In this document: positions 9,904 to 17,815 of the stretch, one piece after another | Numbering within the stretch: position 1 is the first letter of the stretch | Layout: each line of letters begins with the position of its first letter | Origin: Pseudaquabacterium terrae | GTDB lineage: Bacteria; Pseudomonadota; Gammaproteobacteria; Burkholderiales; Burkholderiaceae_C | Direction: 5' to 3' | Assembly: GCF_013266755.1 (NCBI RefSeq) | Contig: NZ_JABRWJ010000007.1 | Span: forward strand, 62,001 to 126,000 | Length of the DNA stretch: 64,000 bases | Program-made: the position numbers and the translations under genes | The notes under the pieces: model-generated | Databases searched by the model: none | Told to the model about the DNA's origin: nothing | The model's input: only the letters and a program-made list of their open reading frames with translations

Positions 9904-12420
9904 TCAAGCGACGTAGGGCAGGTAGGGCAGGCCGGTTTCCGCAAGCCCCGCCAAGTCGATGCGCGCCGCCGCTTCACTTGTTTGCAGCGCCAACAGCGCC
10001 AGGCTGGTTGGGGACCAGTCGCCGCGGTCCAGCGACCCGACAAAGTACTGCAGCGTCGGCTCGTCGGGCGTGCCGCCGATGACGTTGCGCCACAGTTGTC
10101 CGACCAGTTCACGATGACCGCTGCCACCGGCGAGCCCGACGAAGAAGTCAGTGCCGAGCGCGAGCTCGGTGAGCGCCATCATCGACATGCCTTCGTCGAG
10201 AAATGCCAGGCCGATACCCACCAGCCCTGCATCGGCCACGTAGCTCGGCCCGAACAGCGCACCGATCAGCCGGGCGACGTCGCCCGCATGGCCGGCGAGG
10301 TCCAACGCCAGGTGCGTGTCGGCGAACGCCAGGCGCTCGACTTCGGCCACCGTGTCGGTGCCCTCGCCGCCGCTCATCGCCTTGACCTGCCATTGCCCGG
10401 CCTGCAGCGGCACGAGCTGGTAGCTCGTGCGAGCGAGCGCGAACGCCGCCAGATCGATGCCATCGGCGCCGCGCAGCGTGTCGTTGCCGGCGCCGCCGTT
10501 GAGGCGGTCGTCGCCCGCGGCGCCGTCGAGCTTGTCGTTGCCGGCACCGCCGTCGAGGCGATCGTCCCCGGTGCCGCCGCGCAGGTCGAGCGCAGCGACC
10601 GGTGCGGTGGCATTGAACTGCAGCTGCTGGGCCGTGTAGATGGTGTTGCCGGCCAGGTCCTTCACGGTGCCGGCAGCGATCTCGAGCCGATAGCTCGTGC
10701 CGGCGCGCAGGTCGGCCGTCGGATCGATGCTCAAGGTGTCGCCGTCGAAGCGCACACGGCTGCTGAACTTCACGCTGAACTGTTCGACCAGCTGGCCGTC
10801 GGCCGTGCGCAGGTTGATGAAGCCACTGCCGGCCACCACCGGCTCGCTGAAGCGAAGCGTCAGCGGCGCGGCGAGGTCCGACGTGCTGCCGCCATTCCCC
10901 GGCGTGGCACCGAGCAGCGTCGGTGTCGTGAGGTCCGGTGGCGCGCTCGTCGTGAAATTGTGGGTGACCGAGCCGGCGAAGGCATTGCCCGCGAGATCGA
11001 CCACGCTGCCGGCCGGCAGCTCCAGCCGGTAGCCGGTGGAGTAGTCCAGCGGCGCGGTCGGGTCGATGGTCACGGTGTTGCCGAAGAACAGCACGCCCGC
11101 GCCGGCCCCGACGTCGAAGGCCTGCACCAGCGTACCGCTGGCGGTCCTCAGCTCAATGCGGCCGCTGCCGGCCCGCACCGATTCATTGAAGGTGATCTGC
11201 AGGTTGCTGGTGACTGCGATGCCCGTCGCCCCGGTGCTCGGCGTGGCGGCCTGCACGACCGGGGGGATGAGGTCGGGCGGCCCCAGCGTCGTGAAGTCGT
11301 AGCTGCCGATGCCGGCGTAGGCGTTGCCCGCGGTGTCGAGGATGGCGCCGAGCGGCACGTTGAGGCGATAGCCTTCACCGGAGGACAACTGTGAGCTCGG
11401 CGTGATCGTCAACGTCATGCCGGAGTAGCTCAAGGCGCTGCTCGTCGGCGCGAAGCTCTGCACGACCGTACCCTCGTCCGTCGTCAGGACGATCGCGCCG
11501 CTGCCCGCACGGACCGTCTCGTTGAAGCGCAGCACGATGGTCGTGCCGAGCGCGACATTGATCGCGCCGTCGCCTGGCGTCAGCGCCACCAGCTCCGGCG
11601 CTGTGGTGTCCTGCGGCGCTGGTGCGGGTGAGGGCGAAGGCGCGGGCGAAGGGCTGGGGGATGGTGAAGGCGATGGAGATGGCGACGGTGAGGGCGCAGG
11701 CGCCGGCGCCCCCGGCAGGCTAGGGCCCTGCGTGCTGTTGTAGCCGGAGGTGCCGCCGAGCCCGTCGCCGCCATAGATCCAGGCCAGCGCCAGCAGGTCG
11801 TAGGCCTGGAATGCACTCTTGATGGCCCCGACATGGGTGTACGACATCACCGTGTTGCCGGTGTTGTCCTCGGCGGCCGGCAAGGTGGTGGCGCCGGAGA
11901 ACGGGTGGTCGAGGCCGAGCGCATGCCCGATCTCGTGCAGCAGGTATTCGTAGGCCGCATCGCCGGGATCGGGGTCGACGTTGCTCGCCCCCCACTCGAC
12001 GTCGTCGAGGTAGATGTAGGCCTCGGCGCTGTAGGAGGTCAGCGTGGCGCCGCTGCTGCCGTAGCTCCAGGTGCTCTGGCACAGGCCGACGGTCGACGCA
12101 CCGCTCAAGTCTGCGTTCGCGAAGTGGAAGTCGGCTTGCGTCGCATCGGTCGTCTCGACGAACTGGATGCCGGTGACGCCGGCGCAATAGGCCAGGATCG
12201 CGCGCGCGGCGCTCTGCTGGTCGGCGTTGAAGGCCAGCGGCGAGCCGTCCGGCGCATTGCCGCCGATCTGCCCACCGATCGCGAACGTGAAATAGATCGT
12301 GTTCGCTGCCGGCGTGATGTCCGGCGTGAGGTAATTCCAGTTCGCAAACGCGTGCATCAGCGCGTCCGCGCGGTAGTCGCCGGAGTACTGGACGGTGAGG
12401 GCTTCGTTGACGGTGGTCAT
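9904..12420 (-). CDS. Metzincin-type secreted protease with Ig-like (Big_5), RTX-like and DUF4214-like regions
   Basis: This is an 838-residue modular protein. Residues about 1-230 form a matrixin/serralysin-like domain with the full zinc motif HEIGHALGLDH (162-172) and a Met-turn VMSYT (Met192). Residues about 237-267 are a Pro-Ser/Ala linker. Three tandem domains of about 105 residues follow, each starting with a TTAPELVALTPGDG- or PPVVQAATPSTGA-like strand and containing LRFNETVRAGSG (Big_5/SbsC-like). About residues 608-650 hold short RTX-like nonapeptides (GGAGNDKLDGAAGDDRL). The C-terminus resembles DUF4214. There is no classical signal peptide, consistent with type I secretion, but no exporter is in the window. 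It follows the sigma-kinase genes. Confidence 0.82.
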   Translation of the reverse strand: MTTVNEALTVQYSGDYRADALMHAFANWNYLTPDITPAANTIYFTFAIGGQIGGNAPDGSPLAFNADQQSAARAILAYCAGVTGIQFVETTDATQADFHFANADLSGASTVGLCQSTWSYGSSGATLTSYSAEAYIYLDDVEWGASNVDPDPGDAAYEYLLHEIGHALGLDHPFSGATTLPAAEDNTGNTVMSYTHVGAIKSAFQAYDLLALAWIYGGDGLGGTSGYNSTQGPSLPGAPAPAPSPSPSPSPSPSPSPSPAPSPSPAPAPQDTTAPELVALTPGDGAINVALGTTIVLRFNETVRAGSGAIVLTTDEGTVVQSFAPTSSALSYSGMTLTITPSSQLSSGEGYRLNVPLGAILDTAGNAYAGIGSYDFTTLGPPDLIPPVVQAATPSTGATGIAVTSNLQITFNESVRAGSGRIELRTASGTLVQAFDVGAGAGVLFFGNTVTIDPTAPLDYSTGYRLELPAGSVVDLAGNAFAGSVTHNFTTSAPPDLTTPTLLGATPGNGGSTSDLAAPLTLRFSEPVVAGSGFINLRTADGQLVEQFSVKFSSRVRFDGDTLSIDPTADLRAGTSYRLEIAAGTVKDLAGNTIYTAQQLQFNATAPVAALDLRGGTGDDRLDGGAGNDKLDGAAGDDRLNGGAGNDTLRGADGIDLAAFALARTSYQLVPLQAGQWQVKAMSGGEGTDTVAEVERLAFADTHLALDLAGHAGDVARLIGALFGPSYVADAGLVGIGLAFLDEGMSMMALTELALGTDFFVGLAGGSGHRELVGQLWRNVIGGTPDEPTLQYFVGSLDRGDWSPTSLALLALQTSEAAARIDLAGLAETGLPYLPYVA

Positions 12421-12424
12421 GTGC

Positions 12425-12467
12425 GGCGGGGTCGGACGACGGGATTGTTCGTCGTATCGGCCCCGCC
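12425..12467 (-). promoter_or_regulatory. Stem-loop immediately upstream of the protease start codon
   Basis: Arms of 7 bases (GGCGGGG at 12425-12431 and CCCCGCC at 12461-12467) enclose a second 5-base stem (ACGAC at 12436-12440 with GTCGT at 12451-12455). On the transcribed strand the structure ends four bases before the ATG at 12420, where a ribosome site would be expected and is not obvious. It could restrict translation initiation or be a weak terminator for the upstream gene; there is no U-tract. Confidence 0.4.
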
Positions 12468-12519
12468 GTGGCGGACTTGAAGGTCATCGAGCGTCCGCAG
12501 CGTGGCGGACGGCCGCGAC

Positions 12520-12852
12520 TTATGTCTCGTTCTGGATGGTCGGATCCCCGTCGATGCATTCGCCGGTCTCGCAGCGCACGACCGACACGTTGTACGAGTA
12601 GCTGCCGACTTTTCCGTCGAGATCGAGCAAGGTCGCCAGTTGCGGCTTGACGGTCCAGGAGGGGTAAGGGAAGTCGCTGCCTGGGTTGTCGACGGTGATG
12701 GCGTTGCGTTCGGCAAACGCGTAGCCGTCGGTCTTCAGCTTGAATGCGAGCAGGACGTTCGGGCCCTTGACGATGACCGGGTCGGGACTGCAGAGGATCG
12801 TGCCGCTCGAGTCGACGGTGACGGTGACGGGCTGGACAGGAACGCCGGACAT
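12520..12852 (-). CDS. Small conserved hypothetical protein (possible DP-EP family)
   Basis: This 110-residue protein is predicted soluble and rich in beta strand (VQPVTVTVDSSGTILCSPDPVIV, then VLLAFKLKTDGYAF and VGSYSYNVSVVRCETGEC). A single SPDP motif and the overall pattern recall the DP-EP (DUF1888) family, but I hold that assignment loosely. A good AGAGG ribosome site lies 18 bases downstream of the kinase stop, and the gene sits between the kinase and the protease on the same strand. No signal peptide is visible. It may be an accessory or substrate of the kinase, which is inference from order alone. Confidence 0.6.
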   Translation of the reverse strand: MSGVPVQPVTVTVDSSGTILCSPDPVIVKGPNVLLAFKLKTDGYAFAERNAITVDNPGSDFPYPSWTVKPQLATLLDLDGKVGSYSYNVSVVRCETGECIDGDPTIQNET

Positions 12853-12870
12853 GGGACCTCTTTTAAGGGT

Positions 12871-15582
12871 TCACCGGTCCGACGGCACCCCTTTCGCCAG
12901 CCTCTGGCGCAAGTCGATGTAGTCGGGATGCCGGTAGGTTGTTGGTTCCACTCTATCGGCCCAAGTACGCGCATCTTGAGTTGCACCGGTTCGCCACAGC
13001 GCGCGGCCCAGCAGTGCGACCGCCGGCAATTCCCCGCGTGCGGCTCCCGGCTGCAGGCGTTGCGTCGCGGACTGCCACTGCGCGTGTGCGTCATCGCGGC
13101 GTCCTTGACGCGCCAGCAGATCGCCGTAGGCGACGGCCGCGGCGGCAACGATTCGCCGCTGCTCGGCGTCCAGCGTCTTGCCGGCGGCCTCGAAGCGGTG
13201 CAAGTCGGCGAAGTACTCGGCCAGGTCTGCGCTGGCAGCGGCAGTCGCCGCCGCGTTGTCGGCCAGGCCGGCCTGCAGCAGCAGGACACGTCCTCTCAGG
13301 TTGACTTCCCATCGAGCCTTGCGATCCGGCTTGGACAGCAGGCGGATCAAGCCCTGGCGCAGCGGCCCCAGCTGCGCTCGGGCGGCGGCCGGTTGGTCGA
13401 GTGCGAGGCGCGCTTCGGCGACATAGGTGCGCGCCATGCCGAGCTGAGCCAGCCAGTCCAGGTTGTTCGTCTCGGCGGTTACCAGCACCTCGAAGGCGGC
13501 CACCGACTGCTCGGCCGACGCAGCGGCTTCGTCGTTGCGACCAAGGCTCAATTGCAGCCGCCCGATCTCGTTGTGGCCGGTGGCATGCAGATACTGCGCC
13601 GGTCGATCCTTGGCGGCGTCGGTCGAGCGCACGAGCAGCGCCAGCTTGGCCCGCTGGGCGGCGATCGCGCCGGCGTACTCGTGCAGCCCCTCACGCGCCT
13701 TCGCGATCCAGCCCAGGGTATTGGCGAACTGGCTGTTCAGCTCGGGCTGCTGTTCGACCAGGGTCTGCCAGATCGCCTGTGTGCGCTCGAAGGCCTGCAG
13801 CGCTTCGGCCGGGCGCGCGTTCTCGAGCAGCAATACGCCGATGTTCTGCCGCGCATAGGCTTCCTCGACGCGCCAATCGGGCTTCACCGGATCGAGCTTG
13901 ACGAGACGCTGCGCAAGCTCGAGGTAGCGCCCGAAGGCTGCTTCCGCGTCACGCGGCAAGCCGCGTCGACGGGCGATGAAACCGACCCAGTATTCGCTCT
14001 GCGCATGATCGAAGATGCGCTGGGCGTCGTGGGGATAGCGCGTCAACAGCTCGGCCGTCGACTCGGCCGCCTGGCCGAAGCGCCGCGCCGCCTCGTCGAG
14101 CTGGCCGCGCTGCTCGGCGATCTCGCCGATCAGGTGCAGGGCGCGCGCGCGGCGGCCGAGGGAGTCGGCATCCAGCCGCCCGGCGTCTTGCGCCGCGTAA
14201 TGGCCGAGCGCGCGCTCGCCGACTGCGTCGAGCACGTCGAGCCGGCCGACCGGCTGCAGCTTCTTGCGCAGGTCGCCGAGCATGAACTCGATCAGGCCCT
14301 CGGCCTGAACGCGCTGCGCCCGGGCCTGGCGCGCCTCGTTCAGCGCGACCGCCGCGGCGCCGACCAGCGCCAGCGTCGTCGCCGCACCGGCCAGCACCGC
14401 GACGCGGTTGCGGCGCAGGAACTTCACCGCCCGGTAGCGCCAGGCATCCGGCCGCGCGGCGATCGGCTGGTGATCGAGATAACGCTTCAAGTCATCGGCC
14501 AGCTCGCCGGCATTGGCGTAGCGCTCGGCCGGCGCCTTCTTCAGCGCGCGGGCGACGATGGTGTCCAGGTCGCCGCGCAGCTCGCGGGCGCGCCGCACGG
14601 CGGCCGGGCCCGCTTCGCGCAGCACCGCGTCGGACAGCCGCGGCGGCTCGAGCTCGACCAGCGCCTGCAGGCGCTGCAGCGGCGCGTCGGTCTCGTGGCC
14701 GGTCGGGTGGCGGCCGCCGAGCAGCAGGTACAGCAGCACGCCGAGCGCGTAGACGTCGGTGGCGGTCGTCACGTCGCCCGCCTGCAGCTGCTCGGGCGCC
14801 GCGTACTGCGGCGTGAAGGCGTGGCCGCCGTGCTGCGTCAGCTCGCTGGCGCCGGCCGGCTGGTCGGCAGCGTCGAGCAGTTTGGCGATGCCGAAGTCGA
14901 GCAGCTTCACGTCGCCGCCGGCGGTGACGAGGATGTTCGACGGCTTCAGGTCGCGGTGCAGGATCAGCCGGTTGTGCGCATGGCCGACCGCGTCCAGCAC
15001 GTCGAGGAAGAGGCGCAGCCGCGCCGCCAGGTCGAGCGCGTGCTCGTCGCAGTGGCGGTCGATCGGCAGCCCTTCGACGTACTCGAGCACCAGGTAGGGC
15101 TGGCTCGGGCCCGGTGCCGGCAGATCGAGGTGGCCGGCATCGAGCAGGCGCGCGATGTGCGGATGCGCGAGCTTGGCGAGGATGCTGCCCTCGCGCGCGA
15201 AGCGGGCGGCGTCGCCGCGGCCGAACAGCCCGGCCTGCAGGAACTTGATCGCCACCTGGCCTTCGTAGCGGCCATCGGTGCGGCGGGCGAGCCAGACGCT
15301 GCCCATGCCGCCGCGGCCGAGCTCGCGCTCCAGCGTGTAGGCGCCGACGCGCTGGCCGGCCAGGCCTGGCGGGGGCGGCAGCGCCGGTGTTTCGAGGAAG
15401 CCGTCGTGCTCGGTGGCTTCGAGCCGGGCGAGCAGGGTGTCCAGGTCCGCGGCCAGCGCCGGATCGCTGTCGCGCAGCGCGCGCAGGCGCTCGGCCCGCG
15501 CAGTCGTGCCGAGCTCGAGCAGTTCGTCGAGCAGCGGCGACAGCTGCGGCCAGCGCGCCTTGTCGATGTCCTGAAACGCCAT
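12871..15582 (-). CDS. Membrane-anchored serine/threonine protein kinase with TPR-like C-terminus
   Basis: This is a 903-residue Hanks-type kinase. The glycine loop LGRGGMGSVW (88-97), Lys113 (VAIKF), catalytic HRDLKPSN (209-216, Asp211) and DFG (229-231) are intact. A single membrane helix lies at about 393-414 (VAVLAGAATTLALVGAAAVAL), followed by about 490 residues of Ala/Leu/Arg-rich helical repeats resembling TPRs. The ATG at 15582 is five bases beyond the stop of the upstream sigma factor gene; longer frames run antisense through that gene. ECF sigma factors of this type are often encoded next to such kinases. The kinase may tune the sigma factor or phosphorylate downstream proteins; targets are unknown. 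Confidence 0.9.
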   Translation of the reverse strand: MAFQDIDKARWPQLSPLLDELLELGTTARAERLRALRDSDPALAADLDTLLARLEATEHDGFLETPALPPPPGLAGQRVGAYTLERELGRGGMGSVWLARRTDGRYEGQVAIKFLQAGLFGRGDAARFAREGSILAKLAHPHIARLLDAGHLDLPAPGPSQPYLVLEYVEGLPIDRHCDEHALDLAARLRLFLDVLDAVGHAHNRLILHRDLKPSNILVTAGGDVKLLDFGIAKLLDAADQPAGASELTQHGGHAFTPQYAAPEQLQAGDVTTATDVYALGVLLYLLLGGRHPTGHETDAPLQRLQALVELEPPRLSDAVLREAGPAAVRRARELRGDLDTIVARALKKAPAERYANAGELADDLKRYLDHQPIAARPDAWRYRAVKFLRRNRVAVLAGAATTLALVGAAAVALNEARQARAQRVQAEGLIEFMLGDLRKKLQPVGRLDVLDAVGERALGHYAAQDAGRLDADSLGRRARALHLIGEIAEQRGQLDEAARRFGQAAESTAELLTRYPHDAQRIFDHAQSEYWVGFIARRRGLPRDAEAAFGRYLELAQRLVKLDPVKPDWRVEEAYARQNIGVLLLENARPAEALQAFERTQAIWQTLVEQQPELNSQFANTLGWIAKAREGLHEYAGAIAAQRAKLALLVRSTDAAKDRPAQYLHATGHNEIGRLQLSLGRNDEAAASAEQSVAAFEVLVTAETNNLDWLAQLGMARTYVAEARLALDQPAAARAQLGPLRQGLIRLLSKPDRKARWEVNLRGRVLLLQAGLADNAAATAAASADLAEYFADLHRFEAAGKTLDAEQRRIVAAAAVAYGDLLARQGRRDDAHAQWQSATQRLQPGAARGELPAVALLGRALWRTGATQDARTWADRVEPTTYRHPDYIDLRQRLAKGVPSDR

Positions 15583-15587
15583 GCCGG

Positions 15588-16142
15588 CTATTTCAGCGCC
15601 AGTGACAGGAACAGCCGCGCCTTCTGCCAGTCGCGCTGCACGGTGCGGTCGGTGACGCCCAGGCTGGCGGCGATCTCGGTCTCCGACAGGCCGCCGAAGT
15701 AGCGCAGCTCGACCACCTGCGCGAGCCGCGGCTCCATCGCCGCCAGCTCGTCCAGTGCCTCGTGCACGCGCAGCACCTCGCCGTCGTGGCGGCTGGCCGA
15801 CTCGCCGACCGCCGTGTTCAGCGTCACGTGCTCGGCATCGCCGCCGCGCCGCTCGGCATGGCGTGCGCGCACGACGTCGACGACGACGGCGCGCATCACC
15901 TTGGCCGCATAGCCGAGAAAGTGCTCGCGGTTCGGAAAGTCCAGTTCGCCGCCGCCACCTTGGAGGCGCAGGAACGACTCGTGGACCAGCGCGGTGGTGT
16001 CCAGCAGCGTCAGCTCGCTCGAGCGGCGCAGCCGACTGTGCGCCAGCCGCTGCAGGTCGGCGTACAGCAGCGCAAACACGCGGTCGGCGGCCTGGCGGTC
16101 GCCGGCGCTGGCTGCGCGCAGCAAGGTGGTGATCTCGGTCAT
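15588..16142 (-). CDS. ECF RNA polymerase sigma factor (TIGR02999/Sigma70_ECF type)
   Basis: This is a 184-residue extracytoplasmic-function sigma factor. Region 2 is visible as VFALLYADLQRLAHSRLRR through ALVHESFLRLQ and YAAKVMRAVVVDVVRAR; region 4 as MEPRLAQVVELRYFGGLSETEIAASLGVTDRTVQRDWQKAR. The subgroup usually occurs beside a Ser/Thr kinase, as here, and no anti-sigma gene is adjacent. The start at 16142 gives the standard MTEITTLLRAASAGD beginning; an in-frame start at 16280 would add a non-conserved tail. It is divergent from the GGDEF-like gene across about 200 bases. Confidence 0.9.
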   Translation of the reverse strand: MTEITTLLRAASAGDRQAADRVFALLYADLQRLAHSRLRRSSELTLLDTTALVHESFLRLQGGGGELDFPNREHFLGYAAKVMRAVVVDVVRARHAERRGGDAEHVTLNTAVGESASRHDGEVLRVHEALDELAAMEPRLAQVVELRYFGGLSETEIAASLGVTDRTVQRDWQKARLFLSLALK

Positions 16143-16339
16143 GCCGGCATCGGCGTCTTCGGCGCCCCAACGGTGGCTTGTTTTCGAGCGACTGTATCCG
16201 GCCGTGTCGGGTTTCGACCCCGGATTGCGTTTCTGATCAGTGAGGGGGCGGGAGTTTGCGACGACCAAGGGAGGCGCCAAGTCGGCCGCCGCGAGCTTCC
16301 GTCACCCTCACCCGATGCGCTCACGACGGCAGAACTCCG

Positions 16340-16867
16340 ATGCAGCAGTCTCTTGCAAGCACGACAACGACACCGGAATCTGCCGAGGATGACGGGCCAC
16401 CTGGGCCGCGCCGGGCGCTGCGCCACCGCTCGACCGACCAGGCGCTGCAACTCGAAGCCCCGGCGCAGTTCGAGGCCATCGTCGACAGCCATTTGGCGCG
16501 CAGCCGGCGCCAGGGCGCGCCGCTCGTGGTGCTGCGCCTGACGGTGGACAGCGTGCAAGGCCCGGGCGGCTATGCCGCCGGGCACGAGGTGGAGCAGCGC
16601 GTGCTCGCCGAATGCGCGCACCGCCTGTGCAGTCGCGTGCGCTCGGTCGATCAGGTGGTGCGCATCGGCGGACGCGGCTTTGGGGTCGTGCTCGTCGGTG
16701 CCAACGAAGCCGCGGGGCGCGCGGTCAGCCTGCGCCTGGCGCTGGCCGGTGGCGGGCTCTACCGCCTGGGCAATCAGTTGCTCGACCTGCGCCTGCGCGT
16801 CGGCCATGCCGCCTTCCCCGAAGCCGGCGCCGGCGGCGCGGCCCTGGTGCGGGCGGCGACGTTCTGA
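16340..16867 (+). CDS. Degenerate GGDEF-domain protein
   Basis: This 175-residue protein has a GGDEF-like fold from about residue 35: FEAIVDSHLARSRRQGAPLVVLRL, then LAECAHRLCSRVRSVDQVVRIGGRGFGVVLVG. The signature is GGRGF instead of GG(D/E)EF, so the acidic metal-binding residues needed for cyclic di-GMP synthesis are lost; no RxxD inhibitory site is evident. The domain is also shorter than usual (about 140 residues). The ATG at 16340 is preferred over an upstream in-frame ATG at 16256. It is probably a non-catalytic binding or scaffold protein. It is divergent from the ECF sigma gene and convergent with the nucleoside hydrolase gene. Confidence 0.7.
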   Translation: MQQSLASTTTTPESAEDDGPPGPRRALRHRSTDQALQLEAPAQFEAIVDSHLARSRRQGAPLVVLRLTVDSVQGPGGYAAGHEVEQRVLAECAHRLCSRVRSVDQVVRIGGRGFGVVLVGANEAAGRAVSLRLALAGGGLYRLGNQLLDLRLRVGHAAFPEAGAGGAALVRAATF

Positions 16868-16870
16868 GCG

Positions 16871-17812
16871 TCAGGCGCCGAGCCGGCGCAGGGCTTGCGC
16901 CACCGTGTCGAGCAGCGCCGGCGTATTCGCCCGGGTAACGATGCGCGCGATCGCGCTGTCGCCCGCCGCCGCGGCGGCATCGTCGACCAGCAGGCGGCCC
17001 TCGCGCTCGCGGTCGCGCCACTCGACAGCCACGCGGTGTGCGGCGCTGTCGAACAGCTCCGGCGCGAACACCGCGGCCACCGGGCAGACGTCGTGCAGCA
17101 GCGGGTCGACGCCGCTGTACGCACGCAGCATCGCCTGCGCCGCCGCCGCTGCCGGGCCCGGCAGCGCGGCCAGCGAGGCAATCCAGTCATCGCTCATGCG
17201 GGCCTGTTCCGTGACGTCGAGGCCGAACAGCTGCAGCTGCGCGCCGGCGCTCAGCACGATCTGCGCCGCCAGCGGGTCGGCGTAGAAGTTGAACTCCGCA
17301 TGCGGATTGACGTTGCCGGGGCAGAAGGCCGCACCGCCCATCACGTCGATCTGCGCGGCGCGGCGCAGCAGGCCGGGTGAACGCAGCTCGGCGCAGGCCA
17401 GGTTGGTCAGCGGGCCGAGCGCGACGAGGCGCAGCGTGCCGGGTGCGGCCGCCAGCAGCAGCTCGACCAAGACGTCGATCGCGTGGCCCGCGGCGACGGC
17501 GCCCCGCAAGGGCAGCGCGACGCCGCCGAGGCCATCGGCGCCGTGCACCAGGTTGCTGCGCGGCTCGGCCTGGGTGAGTGGTCGTGCGCAGCCGGCATGC
17601 ACCGGCACCGCATCGGCGCCGGCCAGGTCGAGCACGCGGCGCGCATTCAGGCTGGTCTGCTCGACCGGCCGGTTGCCGGCGACGCAGGTCACCGCGCGGA
17701 TGTCCAACGCCGGCGATCCGGCGGCCAGCAGCAGCGCGAGCGCATCGTCGATGCCGGGATCGCAGTCGATCAGCAGGGGAAGAGGTGAGGTACTGGACAT
17801 CGCAGGGGCCAT
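16871..17812 (-). CDS. Nucleoside hydrolase (inosine-uridine preferring type)
   Basis: This enzyme hydrolyses the N-glycosidic bond of ribonucleosides to free base and ribose. The N-terminal calcium-binding motif LLIDCDPGIDDALALLLA (DxDPGxDD) is intact, as are VTCVAGNRPVEQTSLNARRVL, the ENPHAEFNFYADPLAA-like segment (here VNPHAEFNFYADPLAA) and the C-terminal HDVCPVAAVF active-site region. At 313 residues it is full length. An alternative start at 17800 would remove four residues. It is the last gene of the ten-gene operon, three bases after the ribokinase stop, and would supply ribose to the adjacent kinase. Confidence 0.93.
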   Translation of the reverse strand: MAPAMSSTSPLPLLIDCDPGIDDALALLLAAGSPALDIRAVTCVAGNRPVEQTSLNARRVLDLAGADAVPVHAGCARPLTQAEPRSNLVHGADGLGGVALPLRGAVAAGHAIDVLVELLLAAAPGTLRLVALGPLTNLACAELRSPGLLRRAAQIDVMGGAAFCPGNVNPHAEFNFYADPLAAQIVLSAGAQLQLFGLDVTEQARMSDDWIASLAALPGPAAAAAQAMLRAYSGVDPLLHDVCPVAAVFAPELFDSAAHRVAVEWRDREREGRLLVDDAAAAAGDSAIARIVTRANTPALLDTVAQALRRLGA

Positions 17813-17815
17813 CGG

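Noticed and set aside
11620-11712. Short tandem repeats that might suggest a CRISPR or satellite array
   Set aside because: The repeats encode the Pro-Ser/Ala linker of the protease in frame and lack uniform spacers; this is a low-complexity coding segment.
12502-15702. A 1066-codon open frame on the plus strand
   Set aside because: It runs antisense through the Ser/Thr kinase gene, whose product has all kinase motifs. High GC in the third codon position produces long false frames on the opposite strand.
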